A stretch of 64,000 bases of DNA from an uncultured Flavobacteriales bacterium. Lineage in GTDB: Bacteria; Bacteroidota; Bacteroidia; Flavobacteriales_G; Salibacteraceae. Below the pieces are notes generated by a model, which saw only the letters and a program-made list of their open reading frames with translations, was not told the origin of the DNA and ran no database searches. A program made the position numbers and the translations under genes. The stretch is from positions 1-64,000 of the forward strand of contig CALCCE010000151.1 in the NCBI GenBank assembly GCA_937899835.1, in the 5' to 3' direction. This document shows, piece after piece, positions 25,508 through 34,025 of the stretch; positions within the stretch are counted from its first letter, which is position 1; every line of letters starts with the position of its first letter.

Positions 25508-25954
25508 TTAGTTTGGTAAGGTCATCAATTGTCCGGTTTCTACCCAAGTCTTCAAGTTGCTGAGAATAAGGTACCACTGTTCGGCCGCTTCTCGCATGGG
25601 GTTGTTGGCAGAGAATTGATCACTGGATAAAGTGAGGCAAGTAGCTTCCCCAACAGGAGTAATATTAACGGTTACCCTTGAGGTCATTTCCTGGTGGTTT
25701 TCCTGGTAGCTTGGGCCAGGGTGCTCCGTGTAAGAAAGCAGTTTCCCGGGCTCGTAACCCAAAACCTCTCCGTAGCTGTGCACCATTTCTTGTCCTTCAT
25801 GCGATCCCACAAAGGCGATTCGGTCCCCAATTTCGAAAGTAGACGAAATGTTGGCCCGGTAAAAAGCCATAAAGAATTGCTGCGGTGCTACAAAAGCCTG
25901 CCAAACCTTTTCGGAAGAGGCATTGATGTATACTTCGGTATAAAAATCCTTCAT
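25508..25954 (-). CDS. SRPBCC/AHSA1-like START-domain protein
   Basis: A 148-residue START-like fold: KDFYTEVYINASSEKVWQAF at the N-terminus, a GDRIAFVG beta strand, YTEHPGPSYQEN, and a long C-terminal helix (MREAAEQWYLILSNLKTWVE). Such proteins bind a hydrophobic ligand or act as small co-factors; the ligand is not visible. It is followed at once by the DUF6157 gene and preceded by a WYL regulator in the same direction, a combination that suggests a small ligand-responsive unit. Confidence 0.85.
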   Translation of the reverse strand: MKDFYTEVYINASSEKVWQAFVAPQQFFMAFYRANISSTFEIGDRIAFVGSHEGQEMVHSYGEVLGYEPGKLLSYTEHPGPSYQENHQEMTSRVTVNITPVGEATCLTLSSDQFSANNPMREAAEQWYLILSNLKTWVETGQLMTLPN

Positions 25955-25970
25955 TTTTGATCATTTGATT

Positions 25971-25978
25971 CAAAAGTA
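25971..25978 (-). promoter_or_regulatory. Candidate -7 element for the AHSA1-DUF6157 pair
   Basis: The minus strand reads TACTTTTG, matching TAnnTTTG, 17 bases upstream of the AHSA1-like start. No -33 TTG at standard spacing was found. It overlaps the intergenic gap after the WYL regulator. Confidence 0.35.
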
Positions 25979-25991
25979 AAGGCCGGGTGTG

Positions 25992-26726
25992 TCAGCCCTT
26001 TGTCACAGGCCGATCGAAAAGTTTTTTTCGTTGCATCGCCACGTATTCATCCAGGGTCATTTTGTGGGGAATGAACTTTTCCAGGGGAAAGGTCAACGCT
26101 TGAATGCGGTCGATCCTAAAGCTTCTAAACTCTTTCCGCAACCGGCACCAGGCCACCAAAACCCAGTTTTCTGAAGTGTTGTGGTAAATCGCAAAGGGTT
26201 CTACTTCCCGAACACTTGGTTCGGAAGCTCCGTCTTTTTGATATGCTATCCGAATCACCTGAAAATTGGTCAATGCTTTTTGAATTTCCGATAGGTAGTT
26301 GCTGGTGCGCTCGTCGTCCCAGTTCTTTCCAATAATGGTGCGATTGGCCAAAAAGTCAACTTTTTCTTTTTCGCTGCTCCGCAGCACCGATTTGATCTTG
26401 TCGGTCGCTTTTCGAAATTCCTCAATGAGTGAAGCATCTTTGGTTTTGGCAATCAATTTTTCACCAAAAATCAAGGCGTTGGCTTCCTCTTCAGTAAACA
26501 TAATCGGTGGTAGTCGGTAGCCTTCCATCAGGCCGTAGCCTTTGCCTTCGATCGGCACAATGGGCACTCCTGCCTGCTCCAAAGCGCCCAGGTCGCGGTA
26601 GACGGTGCGCTTGCTCACCTCAAAATGAGCGGCCAGGCTTTCCACCGAAACGGCGGGTTGGGCTTGTAGTTTCAACAAGAGGGCGGTGAGCCGTGAAAGC
26701 CTTGAAATGTTATCTGAATACGCCAT
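25992..26726 (-). CDS. YafY-type regulator with HTH and WYL domains
   Basis: A 244-residue transcriptional regulator. Residues 8-62 are an HTH-11-type winged helix (LSRLTALLLKLQAQPAVSVE ... FEVSKRTVYRDLGALEQAGV), and the C-terminal half is a WYL ligand-sensing domain (VIRIAYQKDGA, PFAIYHNTSENWVLVAWCRL, EFRSFRIDRI). WYL domains bind nucleic acid or small ligands. The gene lies upstream of the AHSA1-DUF6157 pair in the same direction and probably controls it. Confidence 0.92.
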   Translation of the reverse strand: MAYSDNISRLSRLTALLLKLQAQPAVSVESLAAHFEVSKRTVYRDLGALEQAGVPIVPIEGKGYGLMEGYRLPPIMFTEEEANALIFGEKLIAKTKDASLIEEFRKATDKIKSVLRSSEKEKVDFLANRTIIGKNWDDERTSNYLSEIQKALTNFQVIRIAYQKDGASEPSVREVEPFAIYHNTSENWVLVAWCRLRKEFRSFRIDRIQALTFPLEKFIPHKMTLDEYVAMQRKKLFDRPVTKG

Positions 26727-27031
26727 AGGGCAGCTCTCTGAATAAACCCTTTTGTTTTGCTTGATTCTGCTGCGAAAGATAAGCTACAGAGGCGAAGACT
26801 TCTAACGCCTACCATGGTTTTTGCTAAGCCATTTGGACAGCAATGCTGCTAGTGACAGCATTAGTAGAACCTATTGATGCAATACGGTAGACGTTTCCTC
26901 CTTTCCAATATGGAACCTGCAATTCCTAATGGTTTTGTTTTGGTTTCAACAAAAAAAAGCGGCTTGAAGTGAACTTAAAGCCGCTTTTAGGGTGCCATCT
27001 TGTAGGAGAGTGCTTTCGTTAGAAAGCAATT
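26727..27031. other. Intergenic region with a terminator
   Basis: A gap of 305 bases. It contains the intrinsic terminator at 26951-26988 and should hold the promoter of the WYL regulator, for which no clear element is seen. No gene is recognised. Confidence 0.5.
26951..26988 (-). terminator. Intrinsic terminator of the oxidoreductase operon
   Basis: AAAAGCGGCTT (26955-26965) and AAGCCGCTTTT (26978-26988) form an 11-bp stem. On the minus strand it is followed by an eight-T run, so it should end the leftward operon whose last gene stops at 27032. Confidence 0.85.
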
Positions 27032-27790
27032 TTACCGTTGGTGCTCCGGACTGTCAAAGCCAGCTTTGCATCCGGCTTCCCACTCGTCGGGCAGGTTGCC
27101 ATAGGCAGGCACTCCACCGTAGTCCTTCAACATCCTGGCCAGGTGTAAACAGTTCCACACCAGAAAGGTCGTGTTCCGGTTGGTGAAATCATTTTCAGGC
27201 CCACCCGAGCCTTCATCCATGTAGGAGGGGCCAGGCCCGGCTTCTCCCATCCACCCGGCATCCGCCTGTGGTGGAACTGTATAGCCAATGTGCGACAGTG
27301 AAAAAAGAATGTTCATGGCGCAATGCTTCACCCCATCCTCGTTTCCGGTAATGAGGGTGGCGCCAACTTTTCCATAGTCCCGGTATTGCCCCTTGGCGTT
27401 GAATTGGTGGGTGTAGCCGTACATCCGCTCCAAGGTGCGGTTGCACACCGACGATTTTTCACCCAACCAAACGGAAGTGCATACAATCACAATGTCGCTG
27501 GCATCAATTTCTTTTTGAATCATTGGCCAGTCGTCTTTCTCCCATTCCGGAGTTTGGGACATGTCCAGCCCCAGGCCAGCCGGAATTTCATAATCTACCG
27601 GACGAATAATTTTAGAGGTCACACCGTTGGCCTCAAAAATTCTTTGTGCCACTTTGATCAGTCCTTCGGTATGGGACAGTACTGGAGTTCTATTGAGGGT
27701 ACAATTGAGAAACAATGCCTTGAGGTCGTTGTACTGTGCGGGTGGGTTGCTGCACAGCTGCTCGGTTTTATTAGATAGTTGTTCAGTCAT
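27032..27790 (-). CDS. Flavodoxin-like NAD(P)H-dependent FMN reductase
   Basis: A 252-residue flavodoxin-fold oxidoreductase. The core begins KALFLNCTLNRTPVLSHTEGL (phosphate-binding loop of the FMN site), then DIVIVCTSVWLGEKSSVCNRTLERM and GATLITGNEDGVKHCAMNI, typical of NADPH-dependent FMN reductases. A 25-residue polar N-terminal lead precedes it. It is last of three tightly spaced genes (SnoaL-like, DUF5996, this gene) with a strong terminator after it. Substrate unknown; quinone or FMN reduction is likely. Confidence 0.88.
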   Translation of the reverse strand: MTEQLSNKTEQLCSNPPAQYNDLKALFLNCTLNRTPVLSHTEGLIKVAQRIFEANGVTSKIIRPVDYEIPAGLGLDMSQTPEWEKDDWPMIQKEIDASDIVIVCTSVWLGEKSSVCNRTLERMYGYTHQFNAKGQYRDYGKVGATLITGNEDGVKHCAMNILFSLSHIGYTVPPQADAGWMGEAGPGPSYMDEGSGGPENDFTNRNTTFLVWNCLHLARMLKDYGGVPAYGNLPDEWEAGCKAGFDSPEHQR

Positions 27791-27796
27791 TTCTAA

Positions 27797-28723
27797 TCAG
27801 TTTTGGGACATCTCCAATTCATTTCTTTGCCAGTTTGAAGTCTTTGCGGCCGCTTCATAAGTGCTTTGCAAAAAGGAAAACAACATTCCTTCCGGGTCTT
27901 CTGCATTTTGTACATCCTCGTACTTCAAAAAGAATTCTCCCATTTTTTCACTGTAAAAAGCCGCTTCTGGAAGCACGTTTTGTTGGCCAAAGGCAGGATC
28001 GCTTGGATAGGCATAGGCATAAAAAGCCGGTGATGGAAAATCCTTTGAGCCTGGCCAAAACCCAGCACTGCTCACTTCTTTGGAATAAGCTTCTTGCATA
28101 ACTTCCAGTGGCATGTTGGGCATGCCACCCTGGTGCAACGGAGCATCTTTGCCCGAAAAACGGGTAACTGCCAGATCGAAAGCACCCCAAAATAAATGTA
28201 CCGGACTGCATTTGCCCACAAACTTGCTTCTGAAACTGTGAAAAACGTGGTTCACCCGAAGCATAGCCAACCAAAGTCGATGGGCTGCGGAAGGATCGTA
28301 AGTGTGGTTGGTGGTATTTTCCTGAAAAGGAATAGCCGGGTCTACCTCATTGGGTTTTCCATGGATTTTAATCTCAATGCCCAAAGCCGACAACTTTTGA
28401 AACACCAAACGGTAGAATTCGGCCACCGTCATAGAAAACAGATCAATGGATTGTGTTTCATGACCGGTGCAATGGATCAGGAGTCGGTGTTGCTCAAAAT
28501 CAAAATCGATCTGGAATACCTTGCTCCCGTATGGGATGGGATTCGTCGTGTATCCGTGGGCAGAAATATAAAGTGCAGCATGCCACGAGTGGTTTTGCCA
28601 CGGCATGCTGCGAAGGCGGATTTTTCCAACGATTTGCAACCACTGGTGTAAGGTTTCCAGGGTAGGTTGAAGTTCTTCAAACTTCAAAACCGGCCACTGG
28701 TTGTTGAATGGTTTCGCTTTCAT
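27797..28723 (-). CDS. DUF5996 family protein
   Basis: A 308-residue cytosolic protein that fits DUF5996: WPVLKFEELQPTLETLHQWLQIVGKIRL, the KVFQIDFDFEQHRLLIH strand set, FRSKFVGKCSPVHLFWGAFDLAVTRFSG and a C-terminal AFYSEKMGEFFLKYEDV. No catalytic motif is known for this family. It lies 6 bases before the flavodoxin-like gene and 12 after the SnoaL-like gene, so the three form one operon. Confidence 0.88.
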   Translation of the reverse strand: MKAKPFNNQWPVLKFEELQPTLETLHQWLQIVGKIRLRSMPWQNHSWHAALYISAHGYTTNPIPYGSKVFQIDFDFEQHRLLIHCTGHETQSIDLFSMTVAEFYRLVFQKLSALGIEIKIHGKPNEVDPAIPFQENTTNHTYDPSAAHRLWLAMLRVNHVFHSFRSKFVGKCSPVHLFWGAFDLAVTRFSGKDAPLHQGGMPNMPLEVMQEAYSKEVSSAGFWPGSKDFPSPAFYAYAYPSDPAFGQQNVLPEAAFYSEKMGEFFLKYEDVQNAEDPEGMLFSFLQSTYEAAAKTSNWQRNELEMSQN

Positions 28724-28735
28724 GATCCTGTTGTT

Positions 28736-29095
28736 TTATGCTTGGTGATCGTAATAGAATCGTTCGTGTACAATTTGGCCTTTGTCCCAGGTCTGAACCG
28801 ATACCTGTTCCATCGTCACCCTGGGACCACCCTTGAAAGTAAGGTCCATCGTTACTTCGATCAGTACTTTTTGCTGGTTTTCATCTTCGGCCATAGCACG
28901 AATTTCCATGCCATGGAAGGTAGCTACACTGGCTACAAATTGTTCTTCTGAGGTTCGGCAGGCAGCTTTTCCCGAGCGTTTGCCACGGGGTTCTTCCATC
29001 ACTACCAGATTGGAATAGTAGTGGTCAAATGCTTCTAAAATCTCACCTTTCCCAATCCGGTTATACAAGTCTTTAGCGCGTTCTAAGTTTGTCAT
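28736..29095 (-). CDS. SnoaL-like / NTF2-fold protein
   Basis: A 119-residue NTF2-fold protein (LERAKDLYNRIGKGEILEAF, VASVATFHGMEIRAMAED, VEVTMDLTFKGG region, VSVQTWDKGQIVHERFYYD). Such domains act as isomerases, hydrolases or binding proteins; no catalytic residue can be assigned. I start at the ATG at 29095 rather than a TTG five codons upstream. First gene of the three-gene oxidoreductase operon. Confidence 0.85.
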   Translation of the reverse strand: MTNLERAKDLYNRIGKGEILEAFDHYYSNLVVMEEPRGKRSGKAACRTSEEQFVASVATFHGMEIRAMAEDENQQKVLIEVTMDLTFKGGPRVTMEQVSVQTWDKGQIVHERFYYDHQA

Positions 29096-29177
29096 TTTGA
29101 TGCTTTTCAACGGTAAGGATCAAAAATGAGCAGCTTAAAACTCTTGTGCATTCACCTATCTGAAGAAATGCCAGGCA

Positions 29178-29726
29178 TCAACCGTTGCGCGCAATTTGAC
29201 TGCGAATGGTGCTAAGTGTTTGTGGTGCGATGCCCAGGAAGGAGGCAATCATGTGTTGCGGAACCCGGTTGGGTAATTCCGGGTAGGTCTTGATGAAGTA
29301 TTGATAGCGGTCTATGGCAGGAGTGCCCATCAACATCAGCACCCGACGTTGTAGCCTGCCAATCCTTCTTAAGAGCAGCTGTTTATTTTCCAAAATTTGA
29401 TCTTTGCTCAAGCTGGCTTTAAACAGGCAATCCTTTTCAAATAGAATGACCTCCGAAGCTTCCAAACACTCTACATACAAGGCTGCGGGTTGGTGGTATT
29501 CCATGGCCTCAATATCGCCAATGATCCACCCTTCAGGAGCGAACATATAAATGTGCTCTTTGCCTTTGCTGTCGATCAAATAACTCCTCAGGAGTCCCTG
29601 CTTAACGTAGATAGGAACAGTGTTGAGGTCACCAGCTCGTTGAATAAGGTCCCCTTTCTGGTAAGATTTATAAGTTGCCTTTGGGCTGGTCAGTAGAATA
29701 TCTTCCAGGTTACTCATCGTTGACAT
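29178..29726 (-). CDS. Crp/Fnr-family regulator
   Basis: A 182-residue cyclic-nucleotide-binding-domain regulator: DLIQRAGDLNTVPIYVKQGLLRSYLID, GWIIGDIEAMEYHQPAALYVECLE in the cNMP fold, and a C-terminal winged helix ending LPNRVPQHMIASFLGIAPQTL. The phosphate-binding Arg/Glu motif of CRP is not clear, so it may not bind cAMP. The exact start is among several ATGs (29717 or 29726). It diverges from a small membrane-protein gene, which it may control. Confidence 0.9.
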   Translation of the reverse strand: MSTMSNLEDILLTSPKATYKSYQKGDLIQRAGDLNTVPIYVKQGLLRSYLIDSKGKEHIYMFAPEGWIIGDIEAMEYHQPAALYVECLEASEVILFEKDCLFKASLSKDQILENKQLLLRRIGRLQRRVLMLMGTPAIDRYQYFIKTYPELPNRVPQHMIASFLGIAPQTLSTIRSQIARNG

Positions 29727-29876
29727 CAACTATTTTTCCTTGGTTGGAGAATGGGGAAACAGGTAAAAATAGAAAAGAACTACACTGCATGAAAGTATAC
29801 CAGAGGCGTCTGTCTGGTAAAATGTTCAACTGTAATTGTTTTCCTCACCACGCATCAATGCATAAATTTACGACCG

Positions 29877-30293
29877 ATGAAAACGACCGTCATTGCGTTG
29901 ACTTTTATTTGGGTAGGAATGGTCCTGGCCATCTCCTTTTTAGAGGCTCCACTCAAATTTCAGGCACCCAACATCACTACTGAATTAGGACTGGGCATTG
30001 GCAGGATCGTTTTTACCGCCCTCAATACCGTGGAGCTGGTCATTGCTGCGGTGATTGCCATTGGCTTGTTTCGAAATACCCGTCCGCTAACCGAGCATTG
30101 GCCCTATGCCATTCCTTTAAGCATATTGTTCGTGCAAAGTGTATGGCTATTGCCTGCTCTCACCCGACGTTTAGACCTCATTTTGGCAGGTGAAACCTTG
30201 CCGAGCAGTTATCACCACGTGCTGTTTATCGTTTTGGAAGTTTCCAAGGTGGTAGGATTGCTCGTAGCCGGGGTTCGCTTTTCAAAGTCCTGA
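29877..30293 (+). CDS. Small four-helix membrane protein
   Basis: A 138-residue protein with four hydrophobic helices (about 3-25, 45-65, 80-97, 115-135). The first contains TFIWVGMVLAISFLEAPLKFQ and the second GRIVFTALNTVELVIAAVIA. I cannot place it in a named family; a DoxX/TMEM205-like fold is possible. It lies between the divergent Crp-type regulator and the convergent truncated haemoglobin gene. Confidence 0.75.
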   Translation: MKTTVIALTFIWVGMVLAISFLEAPLKFQAPNITTELGLGIGRIVFTALNTVELVIAAVIAIGLFRNTRPLTEHWPYAIPLSILFVQSVWLLPALTRRLDLILAGETLPSSYHHVLFIVLEVSKVVGLLVAGVRFSKS

Positions 30294-30369
30294 AGTAGCA
30301 GAACTACGCCAAACGGCTGAGTGTGCACCACATTTCCCTGGAAGAGGCTCCAACCCTAAATAGCTTGGT

Positions 30370-30822
30370 TCATTGGTTGCCAGTAGGAGGCACAATGGGC
30401 GTAAACGATTGTTTTTTTGGCCCTCCATGGCGTTCAGGGCGCGCCCTCCAGGCTGCCAAATACAATCCAGAGGCCATTTGGCGTGCTGTATTTTTGGCTT
30501 TTTCGGCGTTCGGGCCTTCAAACAACCGCTCGATAGTGTCGAACCAAAGGTTGAGCCATTGACCAAAGTGATATTGCTCCATACCATAGTGGATTTGCTT
30601 ATCCACCTTTTGGTGGGCGGCCTTGGGGTTGCCTTTGAATTTTGCGGTGCCCAACAAATGCCCCTCCCAAAAATCAATATGTTTTTCGATGTGAGATGTC
30701 CATTCTTCTTCTGCAATCGCTCCATTAAAAATGGGCCCCAACAAGGCATCTGCTCGAACTGATTGGTAAAATTCATTTACCAGCAAAGCGATTTCTTTTC
30801 GTGAGGTAATGGCTTGTTTCAT
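30370..30822 (-). CDS. Group III truncated haemoglobin
   Basis: A 150-residue haem protein of the 2/2 globin group III. The N-terminal helix carries LVNEFYQSVRADALLGPIFN (B10 Tyr), then EEEWTSHIEKHIDFWEGHLLG, FKGNPKAAH and HFGQWLNLWFDTIERLFEGP, the standard group III line with the FW pair and proximal histidine region. The ATG at 30822 is preferred over an upstream start. Truncated haemoglobins bind oxygen or nitric oxide; here it may serve in nitrosative or low-oxygen stress. The C-terminus has a polar 20-residue tail. Confidence 0.9.
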   Translation of the reverse strand: MKQAITSRKEIALLVNEFYQSVRADALLGPIFNGAIAEEEWTSHIEKHIDFWEGHLLGTAKFKGNPKAAHQKVDKQIHYGMEQYHFGQWLNLWFDTIERLFEGPNAEKAKNTARQMASGLYLAAWRARPERHGGPKKQSFTPIVPPTGNQ

Positions 30823-31081
30823 AACCACTAAAATTTGTTGCAAAGCCTTTAGGGATTGAAATTAGTGATAAAAGGCCATCGATGCTGCACTCACCTACAA
30901 CCTTGTTTCTCGAATGGCCAGATGCAACGAATTTACCTTGAACAGTATCTTGCTCCAAAGTAAATCAGTTGGTCCCGCAAACCGGGCCAACACCATCCAA
31001 ATCATTCATTTTCCGTCCATCCTGGCAAGGTGAAAATCCTTGTCCCTGGCGAACTATACCCTAACCCCAACTCTCATCTAT

Positions 31082-31654
31082 ATGCGTATTGAAATTGGTT
31101 GCGGCAACACGCCCCGCGAAGGATACATCACCTGCGATGTAGCACAACACGCTCACGTCGATCACGTTTGTTCGGCCGACGACCTGCCTTTTAACAACGA
31201 AAGTGTTTGCGAAATTTTTTCGCGCCACCTGGTGGAGCACTTTACTTTTCGCGAGTTTTTATCGGTACTGGTGGAATGGAACCGAGTGTTGAAACCAAAA
31301 GGGGAACTCTACATCATTTGCCCAAACCTGTTGTGGCACCTGCAACAAATCTTATCAGGCGATCATCATTCCTTTTTCAACAAAAAATCGGGAGAAAACA
31401 ACCGTTATTGGGGCTTTGGAAGCCTGTTTGGCTGGCAACAAGACGGCTACGATGTTCATAAATTCGGCTATTACTTCGAGCTCATTCGCGATGTGTTGCA
31501 CCAAATGGGCTTCGATCGTATTGAAGACCTCACGGCCAGCGACCGTGGCCTTGAAAATGCCCCCTGGCACCTGGAAGTTCGCGCCATTAAACACTGCAAG
31601 GCGCCCGATCCACAAGCGCTGCCATTGTTTCATCATTTTGATGTCAAGCATTGA
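31082..31654 (+). CDS. Class I SAM-dependent methyltransferase (methyltransferase 11 type)
   Basis: A 190-residue methyltransferase that begins at once with motif I (RIEIGCGNTPREGYITCDV), so the ATG at 31082 gives the full fold; the upstream TTG would only add a random lead. Later motifs: VCSADDLPFNNESV, IFSRHLVEHF and VLKPKGELYIICPN. The substrate is unknown, possibly a glycan or natural product, since similar short enzymes occur in surface glycan clusters. The next gene follows after 75 bases. Confidence 0.88.
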   Translation: MRIEIGCGNTPREGYITCDVAQHAHVDHVCSADDLPFNNESVCEIFSRHLVEHFTFREFLSVLVEWNRVLKPKGELYIICPNLLWHLQQILSGDHHSFFNKKSGENNRYWGFGSLFGWQQDGYDVHKFGYYFELIRDVLHQMGFDRIEDLTASDRGLENAPWHLEVRAIKHCKAPDPQALPLFHHFDVKH

Positions 31655-31729
31655 TGCAATCTGTGGGATTTTACCAACCCACATGGCTTTTTTAACCGTC
31701 GTCCTGTACTATATCCTACCTTTATTCCG

Positions 31730-32974
31730 GTGAAAAACCGGATCACATGGTTGCTGCTGCTTGTTTTATCTGCCCTTTTTGGGTGGATCATCGGACGATG
31801 GAACTTGCCGGCTCTTGAAGGAAAACTCGCTTGGGTCCTCTTGTTTGGTGTTGTACTTTCTTTTGTAGTCGTACTCGTGCTGTTTCGGAGCATCCTGCGC
31901 AGCAAGTCGAAGGTGGGCACTACTTCCACCCGAAAGCGCAAGCAATTTTTCACGGCAATCATTCTGCTTCAGTTGGCTTTAGGTGTGGGCACGTGGGCTT
32001 ATTTGGCCAATGAGCAAGCGACCTACCTTGAAAACTTCGCCGATGAATTGATGGATGGAAAGCAACAGCTTCAATTCGATCAGGCGGAAACCTTAGCTGC
32101 TTTGCGAAACCGGCAAAACGCACCGCTCATTTCCAACCTGGTGTACCGGGTGAAACAAGAAGCTGAAAAAGATAGCCTGCTGCCCAAAGAGACCATTGTT
32201 GCCCTGGTTTCATTGAATCAAACGTTTGAGCCTTACCTGCTCCCGGAAGGAGATTCGCTGTCCCCACTTCCGTTAAGCCCCGAGAGAGGGCAGTTGCTGT
32301 TGGCGCTAACCCAACTTTCGTTGGATTCTGCACTGTTCGTTCAAATAAAAAAGGAAGTAAGTTTTGCTCATGCAGATTTGCGCAACCAGCAGTTGATGGA
32401 AGTAGATTGGAGCCACGTGCAATTGGAAGGTGCCAACCTGCGTGGTTCTGACTTGTCAGGTGCCTGTCTCCGCAGCGCTTCGCTGGTGAAGGCCGATCTC
32501 TGGGGAGTAAAAATGCCCCAAGCCGATTTGAAGCAAGCCAACCTTCGCCGGGCGATTCTGGCCTGGGCCGACGTAAGCGAGGCCCAGTTGGCAGGTGCCA
32601 GACTTAGTGGTGCGAATTTTCAAAACGCTCACTTGCGCCAGAGCGACTTTTCCAAGGCCATCGCCGAGTGGAGCAATTTCCATGGCAGTGACCTGCGCAA
32701 CAGCAATTGGGAAAAGGCCAATCTAAAGGGGAGCGAGTTTCACCGCGCACACCTGGATTCGGCCAACCTGAGTGCTACCAAACTGGTATGGACCGATTTT
32801 CAGGAAGCTCAACTGCGGCACACGCAATTTGAAGCGGCAGCCGTGCACCAATCAGATTGGTTGACCGGAAAACTCAAAGAATGGCGGATTACTGACCCCA
32901 CTGAGTTACAGCAACGCTACCAATTGATTCCCGACACTACCAAGACTGCCAAATTTTTAATTGTGTCGCAGTAA
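31730..32974 (+). CDS. Pentapeptide-repeat membrane protein
   Basis: A 414-residue protein starting at GTG. Two N-terminal membrane helices (about 4-20, 28-45) and a third (80-98) precede a helical linker (about 110-200) and a run of about 20 pentapeptides of the A(D/N)LxX type (about 215-375: GANLRGSDLSGACL, QADLKQANLRRAIL and so on), forming a right-handed quadrilateral beta-helix. Such helices mediate protein contacts. The function cannot be predicted. It ends two bases from the stop of the converging gene at 32977. Confidence 0.88.
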   Translation: MKNRITWLLLLVLSALFGWIIGRWNLPALEGKLAWVLLFGVVLSFVVVLVLFRSILRSKSKVGTTSTRKRKQFFTAIILLQLALGVGTWAYLANEQATYLENFADELMDGKQQLQFDQAETLAALRNRQNAPLISNLVYRVKQEAEKDSLLPKETIVALVSLNQTFEPYLLPEGDSLSPLPLSPERGQLLLALTQLSLDSALFVQIKKEVSFAHADLRNQQLMEVDWSHVQLEGANLRGSDLSGACLRSASLVKADLWGVKMPQADLKQANLRRAILAWADVSEAQLAGARLSGANFQNAHLRQSDFSKAIAEWSNFHGSDLRNSNWEKANLKGSEFHRAHLDSANLSATKLVWTDFQEAQLRHTQFEAAAVHQSDWLTGKLKEWRITDPTELQQRYQLIPDTTKTAKFLIVSQ

Positions 32975-32976
32975 GG

Positions 32977-33948
32977 TTATTGGTTCAAGCCTTTTGGGTC
33001 GCCCATCACCCGGTTGAGCTTGTGCGCGTAGCGTTGCACCAACTCTTCGTCTGGTCGAAAAGGGCGGAAGTGCACGTGCAGCGCCCAATGGTAATACTCC
33101 AAAACAGCATTGAGGTAATCGGCCATCAATTGAGGCGTCCACCGGGTAGTTCTCGAAACATTAAATTCCTGCTTCAGGCGTGCTCCCAAACGCTGTCCCC
33201 ATTCATTATTGATCATGTCCACGTAATTATCCACCGGGTTTTTGTTGAGATCGGTCAACTGTTTATCGGTGAAAACGCCGGTCATCAACTCCGGCATGTG
33301 GTAGCGTTCGTGAACATCACCCACAAAGTCGGCTAGTTCCGCCGAAAAAAGGGAGGTCATTAGGGCCTGGGCAGTAATGTGGTTGAAAGTGTTGAGAAAA
33401 CCCTTCTCCGAAAGGTCTCTTTCGGGCAAGTGGTCCAAATCTTTCGGATAAATGCGTTTCACCATGCTCGCGGCAATATCATAGAAGGCTTTGTCTCCTT
33501 CTCCAAAAATGGGATACCGCCACCGGGCCAGTACCATCACCCGAAGCAAGTCGTGCCGGTGAAGGGCAACAAACGGACTGCGAATTCCCAACAGGGCTTT
33601 ACTCATCCAGCCCCCGCTACGGGCTTTTGACAGGTCGGCCTCGCTAATTCCCGAAATCAACACACTGGCAACTGCTTGATTGCCGCATTGGTGATGAAGC
33701 CGGACTCCTGCAGGACCTTTGGCACCCACATCCGAAGGGGGATAGGCATATTCAATTTCAACCACTTTTTGAAGGTCTTCCAAAGTGGCGAACCGGCTGG
33801 CCATTAAAGCGCCTTGGGTAGCCAGAGGCTGGTGTTCCAATGAGTTGATAGCAGGCGAGGGAAAGGGGCGATGGGCAAAAGGATCGGTTCCCGCATCGGC
33901 GGCAAGCCCCACAATCAAAACTACCAACAGAAAGAAACGCCACTTCAT
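32977..33948 (-). CDS. Unknown secreted protein of 323 residues
   Basis: The product starts with a hydrophobic signal (MKWRFFLLVVLIVGLAADAG). The mature part contains FNHITAQALMTSLFSAELADFV, GDVHERYHMPEL and YYHWALHVHFRPFRPDEELV; the clustered His, Glu and Tyr residues could bind a metal, but I cannot name a family. The start at 33948 is chosen because the upstream extension is highly basic and non-signal. It diverges from the pectin operon 78 bases away. Confidence 0.8.
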   Translation of the reverse strand: MKWRFFLLVVLIVGLAADAGTDPFAHRPFPSPAINSLEHQPLATQGALMASRFATLEDLQKVVEIEYAYPPSDVGAKGPAGVRLHHQCGNQAVASVLISGISEADLSKARSGGWMSKALLGIRSPFVALHRHDLLRVMVLARWRYPIFGEGDKAFYDIAASMVKRIYPKDLDHLPERDLSEKGFLNTFNHITAQALMTSLFSAELADFVGDVHERYHMPELMTGVFTDKQLTDLNKNPVDNYVDMINNEWGQRLGARLKQEFNVSRTTRWTPQLMADYLNAVLEYYHWALHVHFRPFRPDEELVQRYAHKLNRVMGDPKGLNQ

Positions 33949-34011
33949 GAGCTTGTAAAAATAGCGTCTTCGAATGAAAATTCGCCTTTTTCGCGAAAAG
34001 CGGACAATCAC

Positions 34012-34019
34012 TAACTTTG
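34012..34019 (+). promoter_or_regulatory. -7 element of the rhamnogalacturonan operon
   Basis: TAACTTTG matches TAnnTTTG; the ATG at 34026 starts only six bases downstream, so the transcript would be leaderless or nearly so. A TTC lies where the -33 TTG would be expected. Confidence 0.45.
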
Positions 34020-34025
34020 GCAAAC

